This document shows positions 9,095 through 20,200 of a stretch of 64,000 bases of DNA, in pieces. The DNA comes from Citrobacter arsenatis (GTDB taxonomy: Bacteria > Pseudomonadota > Gammaproteobacteria > Enterobacterales > Enterobacteriaceae). Where the stretch lies: positions 3,968,001 to 4,032,000 of the forward strand of contig NZ_CP037864.1 in assembly GCF_004353845.1 (NCBI RefSeq). Reading direction: 5' to 3'. Made by a program: the position numbers and the translations under genes. The first letter of the stretch is position 1. The number at the start of each line of letters is the position of its first letter. The notes below the pieces were generated by a model. The model worked only from the letters and a program-made list of their open reading frames with translations. It did no database searches and was not told the DNA's origin.

Positions 9095-10081
9095 TCAGAG
9101 GAGAACTTCACGTTGGCTATACAGTGACTCCAGCGCTTTATCCGCCAGATATAGCGCACGCTCACCATCGTCCCCGCTGCAATCAGGGACCGCTTCGCCG
9201 CGCAGTACCGCAACAAAGTGCTCCCATTCCGCGGCATAGGCCGATTTATAACGCTGCAAGAAGAAGTGTTCAGGTAACGCGCTGGTGCAGCCGGTCTTCG
9301 CGTAGTGCTGCACCTGGTTTTCGAGAATATTGCCCGCGCACAGCAGCCCTTCAGAGCCGTGCAGCTCAAGGCGCTGGTCGTAGCCGTAGGATGAACGGCG
9401 ACTGTTGACGATGGTCGCCATCGCGCCGGAGGCATATTTCAGTACGATGAACGCGGTGTCGATATCGCCCGCCTCGCCAATCGCCGGATCGACCAGGTTA
9501 CTGCCCTGGGCATACACTGAAACCGGCTCTTCGCCCATGATAAAGCGCGCCATATCAAAATCGTGGATGGTCATATCGCGGAACATTCCGCCGGAAACGC
9601 GTACATATTCCGCAGGGGGCGGCGACGGGTCGCGGGAGATTATCAAAAGCGATTCCGGCTTACCGATACGCCCGGCCAGGGTGTCAGTTTTCACTCGGCG
9701 GAACTGAGGATCGAAACGGCGGTTGAAACCGATAAACAACGGTACATCGTACTCTTTGACGACTTTCAGACAATCGCGCACACGGGCCAGATCCAGGTGG
9801 ACCGGCTTTTCGCAGAAGATGGCTTTGCCATGTCGAGCGGCCAGTTCAATCAGATCCGCGTGGGTATCGGTTGCGGAGGCGATCAGCACGGCGTGAACGT
9901 TAGGATCCGTCATCGCCTCATCCAGGCTTTGCAGGCGAGCCTGGTACTGAGTGGCAAGACGGGTTGCAAATTCCTGATTCGGGTCGACGATGGACCAGAG
10001 TGTGGTGGCACTGTGACTGGCAATGTTAGCTGCATGTACCTGGCCAATTCGGCCAGCGCCCAGTAAAGCAATGTTAAACAT
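9095..10081 (-). CDS. iolG: myo-inositol 2-dehydrogenase IolG
   Basis: 328 residues, typical for IolG. It oxidises myo-inositol to 2-keto-myo-inositol with NAD+, the first cytosolic step. The Rossmann motif LLGAGRIGQVHAAN is at the start, the catalytic lysine is in CEKPVHLD near residue 96, and the catalytic aspartate/histidine region is GGMFRDMTIHDFDMARF. It is the first gene after the 343-base gap below iolD, so it probably has its own promoter and leads the transporter and iolCEB genes. An IolR-like inverted motif lies about 50-60 bases upstream. Confidence 0.93.
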   Translation of the reverse strand: MFNIALLGAGRIGQVHAANIASHSATTLWSIVDPNQEFATRLATQYQARLQSLDEAMTDPNVHAVLIASATDTHADLIELAARHGKAIFCEKPVHLDLARVRDCLKVVKEYDVPLFIGFNRRFDPQFRRVKTDTLAGRIGKPESLLIISRDPSPPPAEYVRVSGGMFRDMTIHDFDMARFIMGEEPVSVYAQGSNLVDPAIGEAGDIDTAFIVLKYASGAMATIVNSRRSSYGYDQRLELHGSEGLLCAGNILENQVQHYAKTGCTSALPEHFFLQRYKSAYAAEWEHFVAVLRGEAVPDCSGDDGERALYLADKALESLYSQREVLL

Positions 10082-10129
10082 AACGGCTCCCGGTGTTGGT
10101 GAATGCGATGAACTAACGACCCCTTAAAT

Positions 10130-10143
10130 AAAACATTTATTTC
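10130..10143 (-). promoter_or_regulatory. Candidate IolR operator before iolG
   Basis: AAAACATTTATTTC resembles the iolA-side motif GGAATGTTTGTTTC (9 of 14 positions) and the GGAA-N6-TTCC palindrome described for rhizobial RpiR-type IolR. Location 49-62 bases before iolG fits a repressor site. The match is partial. Confidence 0.35.
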
Positions 10144-10334
10144 ATTTTTATAAATAGTGAAAATTATGTTTTTGAGTGCAAGTTAACACTTTTGAGATGA
10201 TCGAGATAAAATCTGTTATCAATATCACAACATAAAGGCAGAGATAATGCAGGAATTGGCCCCCTTCCGTTCAGGAAGGAGGCGATGGATGAAGAGAAAG
10301 GAAAAATGAAATGAAAATTTCGTTGTCGCAGGTT

Positions 10335-10410
10335 GCCGGATGTCGCTGCGCTTATCCGGCCTACAATTGGCGTTAACCGTAGGCCTGATAAGCGTTTAGC
10401 GCCATCAGGC
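10335..10410. repeat. Paired REP element (BIME) after iolD
   Basis: A REP unit at 10335-10364 (GCCGGATGTCG...TATCCGGCCTAC) is followed by an inverted partner at 10379-10410. It is the standard enterobacterial palindromic repeat, located just past the iolD stop, where it can stabilise mRNA ends and attenuate read-through into iolG. Confidence 0.85.
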
Positions 10411-10424
10411 ATCAGATACAGACC

Positions 10425-12350
10425 TCAGTACTGACGAGCGTTTTTCACCTGCTCAAACGTCTGCTCGGCGGCTTTTCGCACCGACGGTGATTCTGCCACC
10501 TGCGCATCGCCAGTGCGCCACCAGGCGGCGTAATCGTGGGTCATGGTTTTCGGCAGGACTTTGATGTCCAGCAGCGTAGGGCCAGGATGTGCGCGGGAGG
10601 CTTCCAGCGCCGCCAGCAGGCTTTGTTCATCATGTACCCGCCAGGCGCGACAGCCGTAGCTCTCGGCGTTCTGGGCAAAATCAACCTTCACCAGCGGCCC
10701 ATCCAACCGTCCGGTTTGCGGGTTGCGGTGACGGTTTTCCGTGCCGAAACTCCCCATCCCGTGACCCATCTGCAAATTGTTAATGCACCCGAAGCTGGCG
10801 TTATCAAACAGCAGGATAGTGACTTTTATCCCTTCCTGAACGGCGGTTTGTAGTTCGGAATGCAGCATCATATATGAGCCATCCCCCACCATGGCATAAA
10901 CCGGCTGCTGCGGCTGCGCCAGCCTGGCCCCGATGGCCGCCGCAATCTCATAGCCCATACAGGAATAGCCGTATTCCAGGTGATAGCAGTCCGGAGTTTT
11001 GACCTGCCAGATACGCTGCAAATCGCCGGGCAGCGAGCCGGCGGCCCCCACGACGATAGCGTTATCTTCGATGTGTTGATTGATAAGTCCCAGTACCCGC
11101 GTCTGGGTCAAGCGGGTGTTAAGCGTGTCGCCATATTCCGCCAGTTGGGCGTCAAGATGCCCTGCCACTTCGGGTACGTCGTTGGGATGCCAGTCGCGTT
11201 CCCATAAACGTTGGCACTCATCGCGCCAGGCCGCTTGCGCCTGCGCGACCTCGGCCCCCCAAGCGCCGCGGTAGTCTTGCAGCGTTTCGGTTAATGCCCT
11301 AAGCCCGGTACGGGCATCGGCGATAAGCGCAGTGGCATCCAGTTTTAGCGCGTCAAACTCCGCCACGTTCAGCAGCAGGAAATCAACGTCAGGATGGGAA
11401 AACAGCGCTTTCGAACCGGTGGTAAAGTCGGTGAGGCGCGTGCCGATGCCGATCACCAGATCGGCCTGCGGAGCGAGCAGATTGGCAGCCATCCCGCCGG
11501 TGACCCCAATGCCTCCGAGGTTAAGTGGGTGGTCACTAACCAGCGCTCCCTTTCCGGCCTGAGTTTCGGCAAACGGCAGTTGCAGCGTCTCGACGAATTC
11601 GCGAAACGCCTCATGCGCGCCGGAATATCGTACCCCGCCACCGCACACCACCAGCGGACGGCATTTGCGGGTAATCAGCGCCCGCGCCATCGCCAGACGC
11701 TGCGGGTCGGGCGGGCGACGTTCGATCAGATGAACGCGGCGCGCAAAGAAGCTCTGCGGATAGTCCCAGGCTTCTCCCTGCACATCCTGCGGCAGGCAAA
11801 TAGTTACGGCACCAGTATCTGCGGGGTCAGTAAGCGTTCGCATCGCGTTTAGCATCGCGCTCATTAACTGCTCCGGGCGATTAATGCGGTCCCAGTAACG
11901 CGAGACCGGGCGGAAGCAGTCGTTGGTGCTGATGCCAAGGTCATGGAATTGCTCAATTTGCTGCAATACCGGATCCGGCTGACGGCTGGCGTAAACATCG
12001 CCGGGCAACAGCAATAGCGGAATACGGTTCGCTGTCGCGGTCGCCGCGGCGGTTACCATATTCGCCGCCCCCGGTCCAACCGACGACGTCACGGCAAAAA
12101 TACGCTGGCGTCGATGCTGTTTGGCAAACCCGCTCGCCATGTGCGCAATACCCTGCTCATTACATCCCTGCATCACCCGCAAATGACCGGGGTCCTGCTC
12201 CAGCGCCTGGCCGATGCCGAGCACATTACCGTGACCAAAGATGGTGGCGACGCCCTCAACAAAGGGGGTTTCCTTGCCATCGACACAAACATATTGTTGA
12301 TTAAGGAATTTGACCAGCGCCTGAGCCATGGTCATACGTTCGGTTTGCAT
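10425..12350 (-). CDS. iolD: 3D-trihydroxycyclohexane-1,2-dione hydrolase IolD
   Basis: 641 residues, normal for IolD. It is a thiamine-diphosphate enzyme that hydrolyses the C-C bond of trihydroxycyclohexane-1,2-dione to give 5-deoxy-glucuronate. Domains follow the acetolactate-synthase plan: N-terminal Pyr domain with VEGVATIFGHGNVLGIGQAL, a central domain, and a C-terminal PP domain with the ThDP/Mg motif GDGSYMMLHSEL ending in a conserved Asn (LFDNASFG). AGGAGG sits 6 bases before the ATG. It starts 11 bases after the iolA stop, so the pair is co-transcribed. Confidence 0.96.
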   Translation of the reverse strand: MQTERMTMAQALVKFLNQQYVCVDGKETPFVEGVATIFGHGNVLGIGQALEQDPGHLRVMQGCNEQGIAHMASGFAKQHRRQRIFAVTSSVGPGAANMVTAAATATANRIPLLLLPGDVYASRQPDPVLQQIEQFHDLGISTNDCFRPVSRYWDRINRPEQLMSAMLNAMRTLTDPADTGAVTICLPQDVQGEAWDYPQSFFARRVHLIERRPPDPQRLAMARALITRKCRPLVVCGGGVRYSGAHEAFREFVETLQLPFAETQAGKGALVSDHPLNLGGIGVTGGMAANLLAPQADLVIGIGTRLTDFTTGSKALFSHPDVDFLLLNVAEFDALKLDATALIADARTGLRALTETLQDYRGAWGAEVAQAQAAWRDECQRLWERDWHPNDVPEVAGHLDAQLAEYGDTLNTRLTQTRVLGLINQHIEDNAIVVGAAGSLPGDLQRIWQVKTPDCYHLEYGYSCMGYEIAAAIGARLAQPQQPVYAMVGDGSYMMLHSELQTAVQEGIKVTILLFDNASFGCINNLQMGHGMGSFGTENRHRNPQTGRLDGPLVKVDFAQNAESYGCRAWRVHDEQSLLAALEASRAHPGPTLLDIKVLPKTMTHDYAAWWRTGDAQVAESPSVRKAAEQTFEQVKNARQY

Positions 12351-12361
12351 AAACCCTCCTG

Positions 12362-13867
<1,506 letters not shown>

Positions 13868-13930
13868 CCTTAACCTCTCGCTGTTGATACGTGATTGTTA
13901 CCTGAACGCTGTTATCTGTGTACTATATAT

Positions 13931-13944
13931 GAAACAAACATTCC
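13931..13944. promoter_or_regulatory. Candidate IolR operator between iolA and iolR
   Basis: GAAACAAACATTCC fits the rhizobial IolR palindrome GGAA-N6-TTCC with one mismatch (GAAA-N6-TTCC). It lies 64 bases before iolA and 217 before iolR in the divergent promoter region, a sensible place for repression of both genes. Confidence 0.45.
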
Positions 13945-14160
13945 ATTTTAAGTTGAAATAAAATAAATAATGATTAATGTGATCAAGGATGGGTTTTTAT
14001 GTTAACAAGCGAAATCACATGACTAGCATGTACTGGCAGAACGTTTCAGCAGGCAATCAATCTGAATTTTTTGTTTCGTTTTTACGGTCAGATGAATGCG
14101 TGACATTTCAAAGACGCGGTTTTGCGTTTAGAATCATAAAACTATGTACCCGGAGGTAAA

Positions 14161-15015
14161 ATGACGACAGCAACCAGCCTGAACGAACTGCAGCAGCAGA
14201 TCCGCGATCGCTACGATAGCCTGAGTAAGAGGCTGCAGCAGGTGTCCCGCTATGTGCTGGATAATACGAATAGCGTGGCCTTTGATACGGTTGCCGTCAT
14301 TGCCGAGCGTGCCGGAGTGCCGCCCTCGACGCTGATCCGCTTTGCCAATGCCTTTGATTTCACCGGCTTCAACGAAATGAAACAGTTGTTTCGTATGAAC
14401 CTCGTGGAGGAAACCGCCAGCTACAGCGACCGCGCGCGCCTGTTCCGCGAGATGGAAAGTGAAGCCGTACCGGAAACTCCGCTCGATATCCTGCAAGAGT
14501 TCGCCCGTTCGAATACTCAGGCCCTACAGCAATTGGCAGCCCGTGCCGAACCAGAAATGCTGGAACACGCCGTACAATTACTGGCAGAAGCCGACACCAT
14601 CTACATCGCCGGTCTGCGTCGTTCTTTTAGCGTGGCGGCCTATCTCACCTACGCCCTGAGCCATCTTGAGTGTCGCCCTATTCTGCTCGACGGAATGGGC
14701 GGGATGCTGCGTGAGCAGATTAACCGCATCAAAGCGCGTGATATCGTGGTGTCGATCAGCTTCTCGCCTTATGCGGAAGAGACGGTGATGGTCAGCGAAA
14801 CCGCGGCCAATGCAGGCGCGCGCCAGATTGTCATTACCGACAGCCAGATAAGCCCGCTGGCAACGTTCAGCGATCTCTGCTTTGTGGTAAAAGAGGCGCA
14901 GGTTGACGCGTTTCGCTCCCAGTCAGCGACGCTGTGTCTGGTGCAGTCGCTAGTGGTGGCGCTGGCTTACCGTCTGGGTGATGGGAGCAATGAACGCGGT
15001 CATTCTGTCGGGTAA
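14161..15015 (+). CDS. iolR: iol operon repressor IolR, RpiR family
   Basis: 284 residues. An N-terminal RpiR-type helix-turn-helix (about 15-80; SVAFDTVAVIAERAGVPPST then IRFANAFDF) is followed by a SIS sugar-phosphate-binding domain (about 120-265; ADTIYIAGLRRSFSVA, DIVVSISFSPYAEETV). It should repress the iol genes until an inositol-derived phosphorylated intermediate binds the SIS domain. This is the gammaproteobacterial type of IolR, unrelated to the DeoR-type IolR of Bacillus. CGGAGG lies 4 bases before the ATG. It is divergent from iolA. Confidence 0.92.
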   Translation: MTTATSLNELQQQIRDRYDSLSKRLQQVSRYVLDNTNSVAFDTVAVIAERAGVPPSTLIRFANAFDFTGFNEMKQLFRMNLVEETASYSDRARLFREMESEAVPETPLDILQEFARSNTQALQQLAARAEPEMLEHAVQLLAEADTIYIAGLRRSFSVAAYLTYALSHLECRPILLDGMGGMLREQINRIKARDIVVSISFSPYAEETVMVSETAANAGARQIVITDSQISPLATFSDLCFVVKEAQVDAFRSQSATLCLVQSLVVALAYRLGDGSNERGHSVG

Positions 15016-15258
15016 GCGCGGTCAGCAAATTGATATCCGCATTATTAAACATCCACCAACGTGGCGCGCAAGAGTAATGCCTGCCGCTACTTTTATGGTC
15101 GTTGAAAATATCGCCCTCATTCAGCGACCAGTTAAAATACTGTCCGTTATTACCATAAGCTACAATAATATTAATTTTGGATAATCAACGGCACGCTTGC
15201 TGACAATAATGAGCAAAGGTTTACTATAAGCCTGTCTTTTTTTAGCAGGAAAGTAAAA

Positions 15259-15825
15259 ATGAAAAAAACAAAAGGGTTGATGATTATTGCCCTTGCTTTC
15301 ACCCTGGCATCATGTGCTTCCATTCCTGAGAATATCAAAGGTAATAATCAACCTGATATACAAAAAAACTTTATCTCCGTGCATAACCAGCCGGGATTAT
15401 ATACCGGCCAGCAGGCCCGTTTTGGTGGTAAAGTCATCAATGTGATTAACACCAAAACGGATACGTTACTGGAAATCGCCGTTTTGCCACTGAACGACTA
15501 TGCTAAGCCACAAATAGACGCGAGCTATCAGGGACGTATTCTTGCCCAGCAGAAAGGTTTTCTCGATCCGGTAAACTACAGAAACCATTTCGTGACTATT
15601 TTGGGTACAATTCAAGGGGATGAGTCAGGATTCATCAACAAAGTCCCGTACAACTTTGTTAAAGTTGATTTACAGGGCATTCAGGTCTGGCATTTAACTG
15701 AGTCTGTCAACACCACCTATAATATGTGGGATTACGGCTATGGCGCGTTCTGGCCTGAACCTATGTGGGGAGGTCCCTACTACGCTAATACTGTAACTCA
15801 GGTAACCCCGGAGCTAGTGAAATAA
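15259..15825 (+). CDS. slp: Outer-membrane lipoprotein Slp
   Basis: 188 residues with a lipoprotein signal (LASC lipobox, Cys19) and close agreement with E. coli Slp, including the IPENIKGNNQPDIQKNF start, the GQQARFGGKVINVINTKTDT segment and the tryptophan/tyrosine-rich end. Slp is a starvation- and acid-induced outer-membrane lipoprotein thought to protect against organic acids at low pH. In E. coli it opens the acid fitness island; here it is followed directly by mdtEF rather than dctR and yhiD. A weak AGGAAAG ribosome site is 9 bases before the ATG. Confidence 0.93.
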   Translation: MKKTKGLMIIALAFTLASCASIPENIKGNNQPDIQKNFISVHNQPGLYTGQQARFGGKVINVINTKTDTLLEIAVLPLNDYAKPQIDASYQGRILAQQKGFLDPVNYRNHFVTILGTIQGDESGFINKVPYNFVKVDLQGIQVWHLTESVNTTYNMWDYGYGAFWPEPMWGGPYYANTVTQVTPELVK

Positions 15826-16023
15826 TCCCAGAAGCAAGATGGCGCTAATATATTCCGGAGTCGGGCGCTAACCAACGCCCATCTCATCACCCCGCGTTTA
15901 CCTAATTGCGCCATCCGCTTTCATGAGATCCTACGCGTAACACGTACTCCTCCTGTTACATATAATTTTACCCGCTAACACTTGAGCGAAAAATGGGCTT
16001 TAGCCGTCTCATGTCTGAGCATC

Positions 16024-16035
16024 TTTTGTTATTTA
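16024..16035 (+). promoter_or_regulatory. GadE-box-like sequence before mdtE
   Basis: TTTTGTTATTTA equals the 3' part of the 20-base E. coli GadE box as I recall it. It sits 68 bases before the mdtE ATG, and E. coli mdtEF is activated by GadE. The 5' part of the box is not conserved and no gadE gene is in the window, so this is tentative. Confidence 0.35.
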
Positions 16036-16102
16036 CCGATAACTCTCCCACCCTGCATGCAATAAAAGAAAGTTTGTGTTTACACATTATTCAGGGATTA
16101 CA

Positions 16103-17260
16103 ATGAACAGAAAATGCTTACTGTTGATACCATTATTTTTTAGTAGCGTCATTATCACCGCCTGCGATAATAAACCGGCAGTAAAAACCAACGCCATGGA
16201 GCCGGAGGTCGGCGTTGTTACCTTAGCGCCCTCCTCAGTAAATATTAAAAGTGAACTTCCGGGTCGCGCGGTTTCATTTGAGATCGCCGAAATCCGCCCT
16301 CAGGTTGGTGGGATCATCATAAAACGCAACTTTATTGAAGGAGATAAAGTCAGCAAAGGAGAGTCACTGTATCAAATTGATCCTGCCCCGCTGCAGGCGC
16401 AACTGGATTCGGCCAAAGGTGCTCTCGCAAAGGCAATGGCGACGGCCAATAATGTGCGACTGACATTAGATCGGCAGTCAGCATTAATAAAATCCAATTA
16501 CGTCAGCCGCCAGGACTACGACACGACGCGCTCACAGCTCAATGAAGCACAAGCCAATGTCGCCGTCGCCAAAGCGGATCTTGAGCAGGCCACCATCAAC
16601 CTGCGCTATGCCAACGTCACCTCACCAATTGATGGCATCAGCGGTAAATCCTCCGTGACCGTGGGTGCCCTGGTCACTGCTAATCAGGAAAACGCGCTGG
16701 TCACCGTTCAGCGGTTGGACCCGATCTATGTTGATTTAACGCAGTCAGTACAAGACTTCCTACGCCTGAAAGAAGAGAAAGCCTACGGCAAAATCGCCCA
16801 GCGACAAGGCAAAATTCCGGTTGAGCTGATGCTGGAAAACGGCAAACCCTATCGCCATACCGGTACGCTTGAGTTTTCCGATCCTGCCGTCGATGAGACC
16901 ACCGGCTCGGTGACCCTGCGCGCTGTGTTTCCTAATCCTGAGGGTGAAATTTTACCCGGCATGTACGTCACAGCGCTGCTGGACGAAGGCAGCCAACAGA
17001 ACGTGTTGATGGTTCCCCAACAAGGGATTACGCATAACGAGCAAGGAAAAGCCACCGCGCTGATCCTTGACCCGGAAAACGTGGTGCAACTGCGCGAAAT
17101 AAACGCCGTGAAGGCCGTTGGCAATCAATGGCTAGTGACTGCAGGATTACGCCCTGGCGATCGGGTCATTGTGTCCGGGCTACAAAGAATCCGTCCGGGA
17201 ATCAAAGCCCGGGTCCTCCCTTCAAAACTGAACACACCTGACGCGGTAACTGAACAGTAA
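16103..17260 (+). CDS. mdtE: RND efflux periplasmic adaptor MdtE
   Basis: 385 residues, the same length as E. coli MdtE. It is a membrane-fusion lipoprotein (ITAC lipobox near residue 20) linking MdtF to TolC. Barrel-sandwich and hairpin sequences are typical: PQVGGIIIKRNFIEGDKV, a long coiled-coil (about 95-165) with ALIKSNYVSRQDYDTTRSQLNEA, and the VTSPIDGISGKSSVTVGALVT return. The ATG at 16103 follows AGGG by 7 bases and matches the known N-terminus; an upstream in-frame ATG at 16076 would bury the signal peptide. The mdtF gene follows after 28 bases. In E. coli the pair is acid- and anaerobiosis-induced through GadE, EvgA and YdeO. Confidence 0.94.
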   Translation: MNRKCLLLIPLFFSSVIITACDNKPAVKTNAMEPEVGVVTLAPSSVNIKSELPGRAVSFEIAEIRPQVGGIIIKRNFIEGDKVSKGESLYQIDPAPLQAQLDSAKGALAKAMATANNVRLTLDRQSALIKSNYVSRQDYDTTRSQLNEAQANVAVAKADLEQATINLRYANVTSPIDGISGKSSVTVGALVTANQENALVTVQRLDPIYVDLTQSVQDFLRLKEEKAYGKIAQRQGKIPVELMLENGKPYRHTGTLEFSDPAVDETTGSVTLRAVFPNPEGEILPGMYVTALLDEGSQQNVLMVPQQGITHNEQGKATALILDPENVVQLREINAVKAVGNQWLVTAGLRPGDRVIVSGLQRIRPGIKARVLPSKLNTPDAVTEQ

Positions 17261-17288
17261 TATTTCAGGCATTAAGGACACTTTCTTC

Positions 17289-20200
17289 ATGGCCAACTTT
17301 TTTATTGAGCGCCCGGTTTTCGCCTGGGTGCTCGCCATTATCATGATGTTTACGGGTGGTATCGCGATAATGAATCTGCCAATCGCCCAGTATCCACAAA
17401 TTGCTCCCCCAACCATTACCATCAGCGCCGCCTACCCAGGGGCAGACGCAAAAACCGTTGAAGATTCCGTGACGCAGGTGATTGAACAGAATATGAATGG
17501 TCTTGATGGCCTGATGTATATGTCATCCACCAGCGATGCGGCAGGTAATGCCTCGATTATCCTGACCTTCAAGACCGGCACGTCACCTGATATTGCGCAA
17601 GTTCAGGTACAAAATAAACTGCAGCTGGCGATGCCTTCCCTGCCACAGGAGGTACAGCAGCAAGGGATAAGCGTTGATAAATCCAGCAGCAATATCTTAA
17701 TGGTCGCCGGCTTTATATCTGATAATAACAGTCTGAGCCAATATGATATTGCCGACTATGTGGCGTCGAATATTAAAGACCCGCTTAGCCGCACTGCCGG
17801 GGTGGGCAGCGTGCAGTTATTCGGCTCGCAATACGCCATGCGCATCTGGCTGGATCCGCAAAAGCTCGACAAATATAACCTCACCCCGCAGGATGTTATT
17901 ACCCAGCTTAAGGTTCAAAACAACCAGATATCCGGCGGGCAGTTAGGGGGCATGCCTCAGTCAGCCGATCAGCAGCTAAATGCGTCGATAATCGTCCAGA
18001 CGCGCCTGCAAACTACCGATGAATTTGGCAAGATCTTCCTCAAAGTTCAACAAGATGGCTCCCAGGTTCTGCTGCGCGATGTCGCACGTATTGAACTGGG
18101 TGCGGAAAATTATGCCACGGTCGCACGTTACAACGGCAAACCCGCCGCCGGGATTGCGATTAAACTTGCCGCTGGCGCCAATGCCCTGGAAACATCCCAG
18201 GCGGTCAAACAGGAGCTGAACAGATTATCGGCCTGGTTTCCGGCCAGTATGAAAACCGTTTATCCCTATGACACCACGCCGTTTATCGAGATTTCGATTC
18301 AGGGTGTTTTTCATACATTGATCGAGGCAATCATTCTGGTATTCCTCGTCATGTACCTGTTTTTACAGAGTTTCCGCGCAACGCTTATCCCCACTATCGC
18401 CGTTCCGGTGGTTATCCTCGGAACCTTTGCAATACTCGACGTCGCCGGTTTTTCGATTAATACGCTCACGATGTTTGGTATGGTGCTGGCGATAGGGTTG
18501 TTAGTCGATGATGCTATCGTGGTGGTTGAGAATGTAGAACGCATTATTGCCGAAGAACACTTATCACCAAAAGCAGCGACGCACAAAGCGATGGGCCAGT
18601 TGCAGAGAGCGCTGGTCGGTATTGCCGTTGTGTTATCCGCCGTATTTATGCCGATGGCGTTTATGAGCGGGGCAACGGGTGAAATTTTCCGTCAGTTCTC
18701 CATCACCTTAATCTCCTCCATGCTGCTGTCGGTGTTTGTGGCAATGAGCCTGACGCCTGCACTTTGCGCCATGCTGTTGAAATCCCACGAGGGAGAAAAG
18801 GCCAACACACATATTCTGTTCACCCGTTTTAATCACTTCATGGAGAAATGCACCCATCACTACACGGACAGCACCCGTACCCTGCTACGTCGCACAGGCC
18901 GTTATATGGTCGTCTATTTAGTCATTGGCGCAGGCATGATTGTGCTGTTTTCACGTACCCCGACCTCCTTTTTGCCAGAAGAGGACCAGGGGGTATTCAT
19001 GACCACCGCGCAATTACCCTCCGGTTCAACAATGGTGAACACCAGCAAAGTGCTCGGGGAAATAACAGATTACTACCTGACGAAAGAACAGAAAAACGTC
19101 GCTTCCGTTTTCACCGTCGGCGGGTTTGGTTTCAGCGGTCAGGGGCAAAACAACGGTCTGGCATTTATCAGCCTGAAGCCCTGGTCAGAACGCGTTGGCG
19201 AAGAAAACTCGGTTACCGCCATTATTCGACGGGCGATGATGGCCTTAAGTACCATCAATAATGCCGTCGTTTATCCGTTCAATTTACCCGCAGTCGCGGA
19301 ATTGGGGACCGCTTCAGGCTTTGATATGGAATTGCTTGATAACGGTAATCTTGGTCATGAAAAAATGATGCAGGCCCGAAACGAGCTTCTGGCGCTGGCC
19401 AGCCAGTCGTCCGGAGAGGTTGACGGGGTGCGTCCAAACGGTCTGGAAGATACGCCGATGTTCCGCATTCACGTCAACGCCAGGAAGGCAGAAGCCATGG
19501 GCGTCGCATTATCGGATATCAATCAGACCATCTCCACGGCGTTTGGTAGTCGCTATGTCAATGACTTCCTGAACCAGGGGCGCGTTAAAAAAGTGTATGT
19601 ACAGGCCGATACACCGTTTCGTATGTTGCCGGACAATATCAATCACTGGTATGTACGAAATGCTTCTGGCGCAATGACGCCGCTTTCGGCCTACTCATCC
19701 ACCGAATGGACCTACGGCTCTCCTCGTCTTGAACGCTACAATGGTCAGCCTGCAATGGAAATTCTCGGCCAGCCGGTTGAAGGGAAAAGCAGCGGCGATG
19801 CCATGAAATTTATGGCATCACTGATAAATAAACTGCCTGCGGGCGTCGGCTATGCCTGGACCGGTCTGTCTTATCAGGAGGCACTGTCCACAAACCAGGC
19901 ACCAATGCTGTACGGCATTTCGCTGATCGTCGTGTTTCTGGCACTGGCAGCGCTATATGAAAGCTGGTCGATTCCGTTCTCGGTAATGCTGGTTGTGCCA
20001 ATCGGGGTGGTCGGCGCATTGCTGGCGACCGACCTGCGCGGCCTGAGCAATGATGTTTACTTCCAGGTTGGGTTGCTCACTACCATGGGGCTGTCGGCTA
20101 AAAACGCCATTCTGATCGTTGAGTTCGCCGTCGAGATCATGCAAAAGGAAGGAAAAGCACCGCTCGAAGCCGCAGTAGAGGCCGCGCAAATGCGCTTACG

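Larger units (their letters stand above)
10082..10424. other. Intergenic region iolD-iolG
   Basis: This 343-base gap holds the AT-rich promoter side of iolG (10082-10230), a candidate IolR site and a paired REP element next to the iolD stop. A reading frame of 82 codons crosses it but runs through the REP pair and looks non-coding. Confidence 0.7.

Noticed and set aside
10164..10412. 82-codon open frame on the minus strand in the iolD-iolG gap
   Set aside because: It runs through the paired REP element, lacks a ribosome site and resembles no protein I know.
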